From Halobaculum gomorrense (lineage in GTDB: Archaea; Halobacteriota; Halobacteria; Halobacteriales; Haloferacaceae), in the NCBI RefSeq assembly GCF_900129775.1, contig NZ_FQWV01000003.1, forward strand, positions 1 to 64,000: a DNA stretch of 64,000 bases. Reading direction: 5' to 3'. Below are positions 1-7,396 of the stretch, piece after piece. The translations under genes were made by a program, and so were the position numbers. The first letter of the stretch is position 1; every line of letters begins with the position of its first letter. A model generated the notes under the pieces. The model made no database searches, had not been told where the DNA came from, and saw only the letters and a program-made list of their open reading frames with translations.

Positions 1-212
1 TACACGTCAGAGAGGCCGTCCCACCACTTCTTGAGGTCGGGTAGCTCCGACCGTAGAGTGGTCATGGACGGCAGTTCACCGTGTTCGTCTTGGTACTCGT
101 TGAGACGATAGCGCGTGTGGTTGTAGAGTTGCCTACAAATGTCTCGGTGGCGGTCCAACTCCTCGCGGTGGGCGTCGGATGGCTTGAGACGGTACTTGTA
201 GGCGTAGTACAT
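1..212 (-). CDS. tnpB: TnpB RNA-guided nuclease, N-terminal fragment (window edge)
   Basis: The reading frame starts with ATG at 212, six bases after the tnpA stop, and runs off the window. The visible ~70 residues begin MYYAYKYRLKPSDAHREELD and contain the Arg/His-rich helix-forming start typical of IS200/IS605 TnpB (guide-RNA-dependent nuclease, ancestor of Cas12). The RuvC motifs and zinc ribbon would lie outside the window, so activity cannot be judged. The tnpA-tnpB order and close spacing support one element. Confidence 0.85.
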   Translation of the reverse strand, partial: MYYAYKYRLKPSDAHREELDRHRDICRQLYNHTRYRLNEYQDEHGELPSMTTLRSELPDLKKWWDGLSDV

Positions 213-218
213 GGCTCT

Positions 219-623
219 CTACTCGCGTTGGTTCTCGACGTACTGTTTCAGCACATCCAGCGACACTTGCTCCGTCGAGATGAGGCAGTACGAATCGTTC
301 CAGAACGAATCTCCCCACAGTTCGGTCTTCAGTTCGTCCGCGTACTCGTTGCGGATACGGCGGGCGGTCGCGCCTTTGACCGTGTTGATGAACTTCACGA
401 GGTCTGTGGTTGGTTTCGCTCGGAAGAGGATGTGTACGTGGTCGTCCTCGCCGTCGAGGTTCGTCAGTTCGACGCCGTAGTTGTCCGTGAACCCGCTGAT
501 GACCTCATGAATGAATTGGGTTCGCTCCTCGGTTAGCACTCCGTGCCGATACTTCGTGGTGAGTATCAGGTGGTAGTGCAGGGAATACGTCGAGTGCGCT
601 CCCGAGTCGAGGTCGTACTCCAT
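219..623 (-). CDS. tnpA: IS200/IS605 family transposase TnpA (Y1 HUH)
   Basis: 134 aa, the usual length for IS200 TnpA, a single-strand DNA transposase that cuts and joins hairpin ends. The HUH motif is visible as DHVHILFRAKP at about residues 61-71. The catalytic Tyr lies in the C-terminal helix near VLKQYVENQRE. The N-terminus SLHYHLILTTKYRHGVL is characteristic. Nothing looks truncated, so the protein is probably functional. It is followed by tnpB on the same strand. Confidence 0.95.
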   Translation of the reverse strand: MEYDLDSGAHSTYSLHYHLILTTKYRHGVLTEERTQFIHEVISGFTDNYGVELTNLDGEDDHVHILFRAKPTTDLVKFINTVKGATARRIRNEYADELKTELWGDSFWNDSYCLISTEQVSLDVLKQYVENQRE

Positions 624-723
624 TGGATTCGATTAATACTGTGCTACCCTACTGCAAAGACGTTGTGACAGCGTGGGCCTGTGAGCCTTCTACCGAATTG
701 TGTATGAGAACTGTGCGGCGTTG

Positions 724-770
724 ACGAGACGCGGAGCGTCTCGTTCGCACACGAGAGCTTCGCTCTCGTG
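724..770. repeat. Two tandem perfect hairpins
   Basis: Two adjacent palindromes are seen. 724-732 pairs with 736-744 (9 bp, 3-nt loop), and 750-758 pairs with 762-770 (9 bp, 3-nt loop). Such paired stems occur at IS200/IS605 ends and as terminators. Neither role is proven here. Confidence 0.7.
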
Positions 771-780
771 AACGCTGTAT

Positions 781-830
781 CCCCTCCCTGCTCGCGCCTC
801 CCATCCGGTCGGCGCTCGCTGAGGGAGGGG
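781..830. repeat. Inverted repeat CCCCTCCCT / AGGGAGGGG
   Basis: 781-789 is the exact reverse complement of 822-830, enclosing 32 bases. It is built like the right-end hairpin of the complete tnpB element at 7054-7102 (CCCCACCCT / AGGGTGGGG). It may therefore be a leftover end of another IS200/IS605-type element. Confidence 0.5.
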
Positions 831-1030
831 GCTTAGCGCCTATTTTCAGCTAAATCAGGAATCTTTTGTCCATTTCACCGACTCGTTGCGAGCCTGATCC
901 AGATACCACAGCTTGACCGCAGACCGACATAGTGCTGCTACTCATGAATTCGATGATCGACCAATAGAGAGCTTGAATAGCCGATTCTTGACCGCTGTTT
1001 CAACAGTGTGATCTGAGTGCTAGTAAGAAT

Positions 1031-1074
1031 GGGTAATGGTGGGCAAGACTGATATGGGTGTGGGCAATAGTGGG
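1031..1074 (+). promoter_or_regulatory. Direct repeats upstream of toxin-antitoxin operon
   Basis: GGGTAATGGTGGG at 1031-1043 and GGGCAATAGTGGG at 1062-1074 match at 11 of 13 positions and lie 31 bp apart, about three helical turns. They sit directly before the antitoxin ATG at 1082. Toxin-antitoxin operons are usually autorepressed, so these are the obvious operator candidates. The second copy lying over 1058-1081 also argues against the upstream start at 1058. Confidence 0.45.
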
Positions 1075-1081
1075 TTACGGC

Positions 1082-1318
1082 ATGAAAGTTGACGCCGACA
1101 AACTCCAGACGAACGAGACCGATGACCGGGGGCGGGTGTATCTCGGCACTGAGTACGCGAACAAGCGCGTCACAGTGGCTGTCGTCGAGGTTGAGTCCGA
1201 GACCCCCGACGAGGAAGAACTAGCCGCCGCGTATCGTGAAGCGTCGGAAAGTGCCAGTGATGTTGTCGACGAGTGGAGCGGGGCTTCGGGCGAGGCGTGG
1301 TCGAGACTTGATGAATGA
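1082..1318 (+). CDS. Probable antitoxin (MazE/AbrB-like)
   Basis: 78 aa from ATG 1082; an in-frame start at 1058 overlaps the repeat sites and is less likely. The N-terminal DDRGRVYLGTEYANKRVTV resembles the swapped-hairpin AbrB/SpoVT DNA-binding fold. The acidic, helical C-terminus (ELAAAYREASESASDVVDEW) would bind and neutralise the toxin. The gene overlaps the toxin by 4 nt (ATGA), indicating translational coupling. Antitoxin identity rests mainly on this position and on size, since antitoxin sequences diverge quickly. Confidence 0.75.
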   Translation: MKVDADKLQTNETDDRGRVYLGTEYANKRVTVAVVEVESETPDEEELAAAYREASESASDVVDEWSGASGEAWSRLDE

Positions 1319-1668
1319 GCGACGACACCGATATTCGGCGCGGTGATGTCGTTATCGTTCGACTCGATCCCGCCGAGGGGCACGAAATGCGGAAAACACG
1401 GCCTGCGGTGGTAGTCCAGAACGATGTCGGGAACAGGAACTCTACTACCACAATCGTCGCACCTGCGACGGGAACGTACCGAGGTTATCCCTTTGAGGTA
1501 CTCGTGGAAGCGGCGGACTCACCGTTCGAAAAGGACTCCTCCGTGCGGCTTGATCAAATTCGAGTTGTCGCTGTCGAGAAGCGAATCCATTCGGTGGCTG
1601 GCAGTCTCGACGATTCGACAATGGGCGAGATCGACAACGCGCTCAAATTGAGTCTCGGACTCGACTGA
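1315..1668 (+). CDS. PemK/MazF family mRNA-interferase toxin
   Basis: 117 aa. The family pattern is clear: RRGDVVIVRLDPAEGHEMRK near the start, then TRPAVVVQND, the loop STTTIVAPATG, and KDSSVRLDQIRVV with the basic/acidic positions of the RNA-cleaving site. MazF-type toxins cleave single-stranded mRNA and slow growth when the antitoxin is lost. It is coupled to the upstream antitoxin by a 4-nt overlap. Full length and no defects seen. Confidence 0.92.
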   Translation: MSDDTDIRRGDVVIVRLDPAEGHEMRKTRPAVVVQNDVGNRNSTTTIVAPATGTYRGYPFEVLVEAADSPFEKDSSVRLDQIRVVAVEKRIHSVAGSLDDSTMGEIDNALKLSLGLD

Positions 1669-1674
1669 TCGTGA

Positions 1675-1922
1675 AACTCTTGACGAGGACGACGTATTCG
1701 ACCGGCAGTACGTCGTCCACGGCGACGGGGAATACGCTGATGGAGATGTTCACGTGAACACCTGCAAGAGCCACGCGTCGCTGGCGCGACGGTGGCTCTC
1801 TCGCATCAAGGCGTCTCAAAGACAGGCTTACACCCTACTTCAGAGCGTTTCAGCTTCACCAACGTGTCCGCTGGAAATCCCGCAAGGAAGCACTCAAAAT
1901 TATCCTCGAAACTGCTCTATGA
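1675..1922 (+). pseudogene. ISXO2-like (IS1595 family) transposase C-terminal remnant
   Basis: A frame reading DDVFDRQYVVHGDGEYAD then DVHVNTCKSHASLARRWLS corresponds to the last catalytic block of haloarchaeal ISXO2-like DDE transposases. The frame is lost near 1800. The expected continuation KDRLTPYFRAFQLHQRVR and KSRKEALKIILETAL is found in another frame, ending at TGA 1920-1922. Only the C-terminal third remains and there is at least one frameshift, so this is a dead fragment next to the toxin gene. Confidence 0.7.
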
Positions 1923-2152
1923 CTTCACCAACAATCGCTTACCCGAGAGCGATCCCGATCTAATTAGCCACCAGTGCCGAGAGGGCAGTAGAATATCTCT
2001 ACCTTGCCACCTGTTCTGACATCTCTCAGGCAGATCCTTCTGGCACGTGTGAGATACACAGTGCGTATCTTGCACCGTATCAGAGAACCATATTTAATTT
2101 GTCAGTTTGGTGAGTGGATAGCGGACTCGCAAATCCACGGTTGAAGCTACAC

Positions 2153-2575
2153 TCAGTCACTCGCAAATGTTCCACCAAAAGAGGTAGTCATAGCCGTATG
2201 CATTGAGACAGCCAGTCTCAACTTCTGCCGCTGCTGTTTCCGCTCGCGGATCTGTTCGGCGGAGGAGTCGGCGGCCGCCGCAGCGGAGTCGGCGGACTCA
2301 GCGGATTCGGTCGGCTCCCCCGGAACCTCGTACTCGGCGCCGAGGTCGCGCTCGGCGAAGCGCGCCACCCGGTCGCTGCAGACGAGCCACAGCGTCAACG
2401 CGTCCGGACACAGCGTGCTCGCCTGGTCGTGCGCCACCTCGATCGAGGGCGCGGTGACGCTCCCCGCGTGCCGGAGCGGGTCGCTCGCCGACTCGCGGAG
2501 GAACGCCTCCCACTCCGGAGACCCGTCCGCGCGCGCCGCGTCGACCCGCGTTCGCTGGTCGGAGTCTGTCAGCAC
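2153..2575 (-). CDS. Conserved haloarchaeal protein, PaaB-like / Htr-like
   Basis: 140 aa from GTG 2575. The core RTRVDAARADGSPEWEAFL, DPLRHAGSVTAPS and CPDALTLWLVCSDRVARF resembles small PaaB-type proteins and what haloarchaeal annotations call Htr-like proteins. A Ser/Ala/Glu-rich linker follows, then a basic stretch IRERKQQRQKLRL. It is divergent from the halocyanin gene, sharing a ~100-bp promoter region. The long open frame extending upstream of 2575 is antisense to the halocyanin gene and is not real. The tail after the basic stretch looks unconserved. Function is unknown. Confidence 0.6.
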   Translation of the reverse strand: MLTDSDQRTRVDAARADGSPEWEAFLRESASDPLRHAGSVTAPSIEVAHDQASTLCPDALTLWLVCSDRVARFAERDLGAEYEVPGEPTESAESADSAAAAADSSAEQIRERKQQRQKLRLAVSMHTAMTTSFGGTFASD

Positions 2576-2674
2576 CTCGCCATCTGGTGGCCAGTACTTT
2601 CGGCGTTTACGACGACTCCCAACGAGTGAGAACCGGAGAGAACCGCTTATCCGTTCCCCCGCAACGCAGAGGTG

Positions 2675-3214
2675 ATGTCCGACCGATCTCTCGACCGGCG
2701 AACGGTACTGCGCGCGTCCGGACTGGCGGCCGTCGGCGGCCTCACGGCGTTGGCCGGCTGTTCGGGCGGCGGTGGCGGCGGGGGCGACGACACCGCGACC
2801 GCGGAGTCGACGCCGACTGAGACCGCAAGCCCCACCGAGCCCACCGATACCGGTGGCTCCTCGGGAAGCGCCTCGTTCGACGGCTGGTTGGAGGGCGTGT
2901 CCAATTACGACGGCGTCGTCGACCGAACCGGCCGATCGGAGGTCACCGTCGAGGTCGGCGTGCAGGCGAACGGCGGCTACTACGGCTTCGGTCCGGCGGC
3001 CGTCCGGGTCTCCTCCGGAACGACCGTCACCTGGGAGTGGACCGGTCAAGGGGCGAGCCACAACGTCGTCGCACAGGACGGCACCTACGAGTCCGAGCTC
3101 GTCGCCGAGGCCGGGCACACCTTCACGCACACGTTCGAGTCGACCGGTACGTCGAAGTACTACTGCATGCCCCACAAGGCGCTCGGGATGAAAGGCGTCG
3201 TCGTCGTGGAGTGA
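2675..3214 (+). CDS. Halocyanin (blue copper lipoprotein)
   Basis: 179 aa. The N-terminus has DRRTVLRASG (Tat motif) and LTALAGC (lipobox), then a Gly/Thr/Ser/Glu-rich linker, so it is a membrane-anchored exported electron carrier. The plastocyanin-like domain holds the copper ligands: His in GASHNVVA and Cys, His and Met in YYCMPHKALGM. ATG 2675 directly follows a GAGGTG box; the GTG at 2672 is less likely. The adjacent SPASM protein suggests a redox or respiratory context. Confidence 0.93.
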   Translation: MSDRSLDRRTVLRASGLAAVGGLTALAGCSGGGGGGGDDTATAESTPTETASPTEPTDTGGSSGSASFDGWLEGVSNYDGVVDRTGRSEVTVEVGVQANGGYYGFGPAAVRVSSGTTVTWEWTGQGASHNVVAQDGTYESELVAEAGHTFTHTFESTGTSKYYCMPHKALGMKGVVVVE

Positions 3215-3233
3215 TCGACGGGCCAGACAATCC

Positions 3234-4336
3234 ATGTTCGATACGAGCCGCCGACCGATCGCCCTCGTCTGGGAAGCCTCCCGCGCGTGCGATCACTGCC
3301 GGGCGGAGGCGACGCCGGGACGCCATCCCGACGAACTCACGACCGCGGAGGGCAAGCGCCTGCTGGAGTCCGCCCGGGAGTTCTGCGAGGGACAGGTGGT
3401 CGTCCTCTCGGGCGGCGACCCGCTCAAGCGCGACGACCTCGCGGAGCTGGTCGCGTACGGCGACGATATCGGCCTTCGAATGGCGCTCACGCCCAGCGGC
3501 ACGCGTCGCTGACGCGCGAGCGCATCGAGGCGCTCGCCGACGCCGGACTCCGCCGCGTCGCGCTCAGCCTCGACGCCGGCGACCCCGCGGTCCACGACGG
3601 CTACCGGGGCGAACGCGGCGTCTTCGAGGAAACGCTGTGGGCGGCGCGGTGGATCTGCGAGTCCGATCCCGGCCTGCAGATCAATACGACCGTCTGCGAG
3701 CGGACCGTCGACGAGCTCCCCGCCGTCCGCGAGCTGGTCGCGGAGCTCGACGCAGTGCGCTGGAGCGTCTTCTTCCTCGTGCCGGTCGGGCGGGGCGCGA
3801 CCCTCGATTCGGTCTCGCCCGAGCGCGCCGACGCGGTGATGGACTGGCTTCACCGCGTCGACGACGAGTCGTCGTTCGCAGTCAAGACGACCGAGGCGCC
3901 GCAGTACCGTCGCGTCGGGCTTGAGAACGAGGGGGTCGGCCCCGCCGATGTCGATCCCGAGCGTGGCCCGCCGGCGACGCGGCCGAGCGTGCGGGCAGGC
4001 GACGGCTTCGCGTTCGTGAACCACGTCGGCGACGTGACGCCTTCGGGGTTCCTCCCCGAACCGGCCGGGAACGTCCGCGAGGACGACCTCGTCGAGGTCT
4101 ACCGCGAGAGCGACCTGTTCGAACGCCTCCGCGACCGCGACGCGCTCGGCGGGAAATGCGGCGCCTGCGAGTTCCGGCGCGTCTGCGGCGGGTCCAGGTC
4201 GCGAGCGTACGCGGTCACGGGCGACCCGCTCGCGGCCGACCCGCTGTGTCCGCACGTCCCGGTTGGGTACGACGGACCGGTACCCGACCGGCTGGCGACC
4301 GACGGCGGCGACACCGCGGACCGCACCGTGGATTGA
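3234..4336 (+). pseudogene. Pseudo-radical-SAM/SPASM protein, frameshifted
   Basis: Two frames join into one ~367-aa protein. The first (from ATG 3234) reads LVWEASRACDHCRAEA and VVLSGGDPL and hits TGA at 3510-3512. The second picks up at SLTRERIEALADAGLRRVAL and runs to 4336. The break is within about 3500-3510 and fits loss of one base. The C-terminus has SPASM-type cysteines (CGACEFRRVCGG, then LCPHVP). The usual CxxxCxxC is reduced to CDHC by an apparent four-residue deletion. From memory, that loss defines the haloarchaeal TIGR04347 pseudo-SAM/SPASM family, so only the frameshift is abnormal. It could be a sequencing error. Confidence 0.75.
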
Positions 4337-4496
4337 CCGTGGCGCTGCGCAGCCACGTCCGTCTCAGGCCGGATCGCCGGCAGCGACACCGGCGGCCGGT
4401 ATGGCTCGCTTGAAAGGGGTGAGCGGCCGTTCCCATCGATCGAGATCACACGCCGGAACCGGGGAACATTTACCGCGGTGCCCAGTGGACTCGCGT

Positions 4497-4883
4497 ATGG
4501 TGCGCGATTCCCGGCCCGGCGCCGATCCCGGGCCGAGCCTCCAGCGGGTCCTCGACGCGCTCGACGACGAGGACTGCCGGACCATCATCAAGCAGCTGGA
4601 GGAGCCCCTGACCGCGGGGGAAGTGTCCGAGGAGTGTGATATCCCAATGTCGACGACATACCGCAAGCTGGACCTGCTCTCTGAGGCGCAACTGTTGGCC
4701 GAAGGGGTGGAGGTCCGCCAAGACGGCCACCACGCGACCCGCTACCGGACGGACTTCGAGGAGGTGATCCTCGCGCTCAGCGCGGACCGGTCACTCGACG
4801 TGGAGATCGAACGCCCCGCCGAGGACGCGGCCGACCGTCTCGCGAGCATGTGGGGCGAGGTCCGCAAGGGGGCCGACCGATGA
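4497..4883 (+). CDS. Winged-helix (ArsR-like) transcriptional regulator
   Basis: 128 aa from ATG 4497. A helix-turn-helix is visible: LDALDDEDCRTIIKQL, then LTAGEVSEECDIPMSTTYRKLDLLSEAQLL with recognition helix PMSTTYRKL, followed by a wing region. This is the typical haloarchaeal ArsR-like layout. The stop overlaps the next gene start by 4 nt, so the two are co-translated. The target is unknown; it may control the small membrane protein that follows or the adjacent halocyanin genes. Confidence 0.85.
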   Translation: MVRDSRPGADPGPSLQRVLDALDDEDCRTIIKQLEEPLTAGEVSEECDIPMSTTYRKLDLLSEAQLLAEGVEVRQDGHHATRYRTDFEEVILALSADRSLDVEIERPAEDAADRLASMWGEVRKGADR

Positions 4884-5176
4884 GTCACCTCACCATCGCC
4901 ATCGCGGCGACGAAGACGCTGACGTTCGTGTTCGGCGCGACGATCACGTACCTCTCGTGGGCGGCCTATCGCCGGACGAACGCGACCGAGCTTCGGTCCC
5001 TCGCGCTCGGCTTCGGCGTCGTCACCGCCGGGAGCATGCTGGGCGGGAGCGTCGACCTCGTGGGCGACCTGTTGCCGTTCGGTTCCTCGCAGGCGCTCCT
5101 CTACGGGGTGTTGATCCAGAGCGTGCTCACGATGCTCGGTTTCGGAGTCATCACTTACTCGCTGTACCGGGAGTGA
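4880..5176 (+). CDS. Small membrane protein coupled to the regulator
   Basis: 98 aa with three predicted membrane helices (about residues 8-25, 33-60 and 70-92) and short loops. The pairing of an ArsR-like regulator with a ~100-aa three-helix protein is common in haloarchaea. The regulator may sense a membrane or redox state through it, but that is inference. There are no conserved catalytic residues. The ATGA overlap with the upstream gene fixes the start at 4880. Confidence 0.8.
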   Translation: MSHLTIAIAATKTLTFVFGATITYLSWAAYRRTNATELRSLALGFGVVTAGSMLGGSVDLVGDLLPFGSSQALLYGVLIQSVLTMLGFGVITYSLYRE

Positions 5177-5209
5177 GTCTGGCGACCCCAAGTCGCGTGG
5201 TCCCGTCCG

Positions 5210-5650
5210 CTAGCGTGCCGTTCGCCGCCCGGTGATCGCGTCGATATCGAGTTCGTACCCGACCAGTTCCGTCTCCTCGATCGCCTCGTCGAACACCCGC
5301 AGCGGCGCGTACCACTCGTCGAGGTCGGCCGGAGTCGACTCCCACACTCCGTCCGGAACCCGGCGGAGCGTCCCCCGGGCGATGACGCTCCAGGAGTCGT
5401 CCGATGCGGTGTAGTCGTACGCAAGGAAGCACGCCTCCTCGGTCGCGTCGGCGTACGCGATCTTCTGGCTGTCGCCGTCGTCTCCGAGCCGGAACCGCAA
5501 GCTGCCGCCGTCGTAGCCGTACGCCACCGGAATCGCGTACGCGTCGCCGTCGCGCGCGAGCGAGAGCACGCCCGTCTCGTGCTCCCGGAGACGGTCGTCC
5601 ACCTCCTCGTCGGTCATCCCAGCGGTGTACACTCGGTCAGTTATGTCCAT
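5210..5650 (-). CDS. Pyridoxamine 5'-phosphate oxidase-like flavoprotein
   Basis: 146 aa, the split-barrel FMN-binding fold. It starts MTDEEVDDRLREHETGVLSLARDGDAYAIPV, followed by the strand pair SLRFRLGDDGDSQKIAYAD and the barrel strand SWSVIARGTLRRV, as in the NimA-like/PPOX branch widely found in haloarchaea. Likely a flavin- or F420-dependent reductase of small molecules; the substrate is unknown. It is convergent with the preceding membrane protein and its start abuts the IS element. Confidence 0.85.
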   Translation of the reverse strand: MDITDRVYTAGMTDEEVDDRLREHETGVLSLARDGDAYAIPVAYGYDGGSLRFRLGDDGDSQKIAYADATEEACFLAYDYTASDDSWSVIARGTLRRVPDGVWESTPADLDEWYAPLRVFDEAIEETELVGYELDIDAITGRRTAR

Positions 5651-5829
5651 CGGGGTTCGCCGGCTGATCTGACGCAGCGAGCGGACTTCAACTGAAGCGG
5701 TAGCGCGGAGTCCCCTTCCTCAAGGAGCGACCGAAGCGTAGCGAAGGGAGCGAGTAGGGAGGGAGGAGCGCGTTCGCATCGGCTATACAAACACCAGCCT
5801 GTAAGTAGCCGCCGTTTTACATTGAAACT

Positions 5830-7086
5830 GTGGCAGACGACTACGTGCGTCGGACGGCAATCACTCGTCTCGAAGTCACAGACGAGCAACGCGACCTCCT
5901 TGAAGATACTATCTCCGAATCGAAGCGTGGTTGCCAACTCGCCACCGACATGGCGTGGGGCAAGTGCAACGCCAAGAGCGACGTACAGCCCCTCGCCTAC
6001 GACGACGTGCGCGAACACACCGACCTCGGTAGTCAGCACACGATTCTCGCCACTCACCAAGCCGCACAAGCCATCACCGACTGCATTGAACGCCGGTCCA
6101 AAGCCAAGAAGGTGAGCAAGCCCACCTTCACCGCACCCACGGTGAAGTACGACACCCGGACCATGACGTTGTTTGACGATGATACGGTGTCTCTTTCCAC
6201 TACGGAGAGTCGCGTCCGATGTGACCTTGCACTACCCGACGCCGACGACGGCTACCAACGGCAGTACATCGACTCAGGCGATTGGAGCGTGACGGAAAGC
6301 ACGCTTACCGCCCGCGACGGCGACTACTTCTTGCACATTGGCTTCCGCCGACCCAAGAACGATACCGAACGGAACACCGCCGAGGACGGAACGGTCCTCG
6401 GGGTTGACCTCGGTATCGAAAACCTCGCCGTCACCAGCACCGCCTACTTCTTCAGCGGCCGAGAGTTGACCCACAACCTTCGCGAGTTCGAGAAGGTACG
6501 CGCCGGACTCCAACAAATTGGGACGCGAAGCGCCCACCGGACGCTCGAACAGTCGAGTGACCGGGAACTTCGATACGTCCGCGACGTACTTCACCGTGCG
6601 TCGAACGCAATCGTGGACGAAGCACTCCGATACGCGTGCGACGTGATAGCGTTCGAAAATCTGACCCAGATACGCGACCGCACGGGTGCGTCGTGGGGGC
6701 ACAAGTGGGCATTCCGAACGCTATACGAGCAAGTGGAGTACAAAGCCGAGGCAGAGGGTATCGCGGTGAAGCAAGTCGGGTCGGCGTACACATCGAAGCG
6801 GTGCGCCGAGTGTGGGTTCACGGCAGACGAGAATCGTCAGACTCGCAACGGTTTTCGGTGTGTGAAGTGTGGGTCGGAAGCGAACGCGGACTACAACGCG
6901 GCGAAGAACATCGGGATGCGGTACGTCCGTCGGGGCCAACAGTCGTCTCGGCGGACGGGCAACAGTCAGCTTGCCCTAAAGTCTGGAGCCGTGACGCCGA
7001 GTGGCGGATTCACCGCCCACCCGAAAGGGTTCGAGGCCGAGTTCATGGACAAGCCCCACCCTCCACGAGCGAACCCGTCAGGGTGA
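5830..7086 (+). CDS. tnpB: TnpB RNA-guided nuclease (IS1341-type)
   Basis: 418 aa from GTG 5830. All three RuvC acids are present: D in GVDLGIENLA, E in IAFENLTQI, and D in ANADYNAAKN. A zinc ribbon CAECGF...CVKCGS lies between the second and third. TnpB cuts DNA under guidance of an RNA read from its own 3' end and the element right end. The intact motifs suggest an active nuclease. The tail GFTAHPKGFEAEFMDKPH overlaps the right-end hairpin, as expected for guide-RNA overlap. Confidence 0.95.
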   Translation: MADDYVRRTAITRLEVTDEQRDLLEDTISESKRGCQLATDMAWGKCNAKSDVQPLAYDDVREHTDLGSQHTILATHQAAQAITDCIERRSKAKKVSKPTFTAPTVKYDTRTMTLFDDDTVSLSTTESRVRCDLALPDADDGYQRQYIDSGDWSVTESTLTARDGDYFLHIGFRRPKNDTERNTAEDGTVLGVDLGIENLAVTSTAYFFSGRELTHNLREFEKVRAGLQQIGTRSAHRTLEQSSDRELRYVRDVLHRASNAIVDEALRYACDVIAFENLTQIRDRTGASWGHKWAFRTLYEQVEYKAEAEGIAVKQVGSAYTSKRCAECGFTADENRQTRNGFRCVKCGSEANADYNAAKNIGMRYVRRGQQSSRRTGNSQLALKSGAVTPSGGFTAHPKGFEAEFMDKPHPPRANPSG

Positions 7087-7102
7087 GCGAAGTAGGGTGG
7101 GG
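7054..7102 (+). ncRNA. Right-end hairpin / probable omega (re)RNA region
   Basis: 7054-7062 (CCCCACCCT) pairs exactly with 7094-7102 (AGGGTGGGG). The stem starts inside the last tnpB codons and ends at the element boundary. In studied IS200/IS605 elements the TnpB guide scaffold comes from this place, with the guide being the flanking sequence from about 7104 on. The exact RNA ends are not visible in sequence. Confidence 0.5.
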
Positions 7103-7396
7103 TAGTTGACTCGGGATGGTGATTCCGTCGCGCTCGGAGCGGGCGTCGTCGGGGTCGAGCACGGCGAACCGGAGGGGTATCTCGACGACGTGCACGGCCT
7201 CGTTCGACCGGGTGACAAGGGACGCGAGCGGTTCGAGGGAGGCGTCGGCCGTGACGTGGCCGGCGAGGTAGAACACGACCGCGGCTGTTGGCTCGCGGTC
7301 GGCGGGTTCGATCACGTACACGTCGTCGTCGGGGATTACGTCGACCCGCTCGGCGTTGATGCGTCGGATCGGAATAGCCTCTCCCGTCTCAGGCAT
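7103..7396 (-). pseudogene. Unknown gene truncated by tnpB element
   Basis: The frame starts at ATG 7396, overlapping the trmB stop by 8 nt, so it was translationally coupled to trmB. About 97 residues are native (MPETGEAIPIRRINAERVDV, VVFYLAGHVTADASLEPLAS, HVVEIPLRFAVLDPDDARS). The frame then enters the IS at about 7103 and stops at 7043 after foreign residues. I do not recognise the family, and no matching C-terminal part is found left of the IS. Because of its coupling it probably served the sugar regulon. Confidence 0.55.

Larger units (their letters stand above)
1..660 (-). mobile_element. IS200/IS605-type element, partial
   Basis: Defined by tnpA (219-623) followed by tnpB (from 212 leftward). 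The tnpB end lies outside the window. The other end must lie just beyond 623. The strip 624-700 is a plausible terminal region, but I could not fix the cleavage site, so 660 is only a nominal boundary. Confidence 0.6.
624..1081. other. Intergenic region beside IS element
   Basis: There is no credible gene. It holds the hairpins at 724-770 and 781-830 and, at its right end, the direct repeats upstream of the toxin-antitoxin pair. The part from 841 to 1020 is comparatively AT-rich and shows nothing I can name. Confidence 0.5.
5655..7110 (+). mobile_element. tnpB-only IS200/IS605 element (IS1341 type)
   Basis: A complete tnpB with no tnpA is flanked by structured ends: a palindrome-rich strip at about 5730-5780 on the left and the hairpin 7054-7102 on the right. 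The right boundary falls where a minus-strand gene is interrupted, at about 7103. Such elements move using a TnpA supplied in trans, for example the one at 219-623. The left boundary is approximate. Confidence 0.7.

Noticed and set aside
724..830. tRNA or stable RNA from tandem hairpins
   Set aside because: No cloverleaf or CCA-like end; simple palindromes next to an IS are better explained as element ends or terminators.
2576..3235. N-terminal extension of the minus-strand 2153 gene
   Set aside because: It overlaps the whole halocyanin gene; recognisable sequence begins only near 2575.
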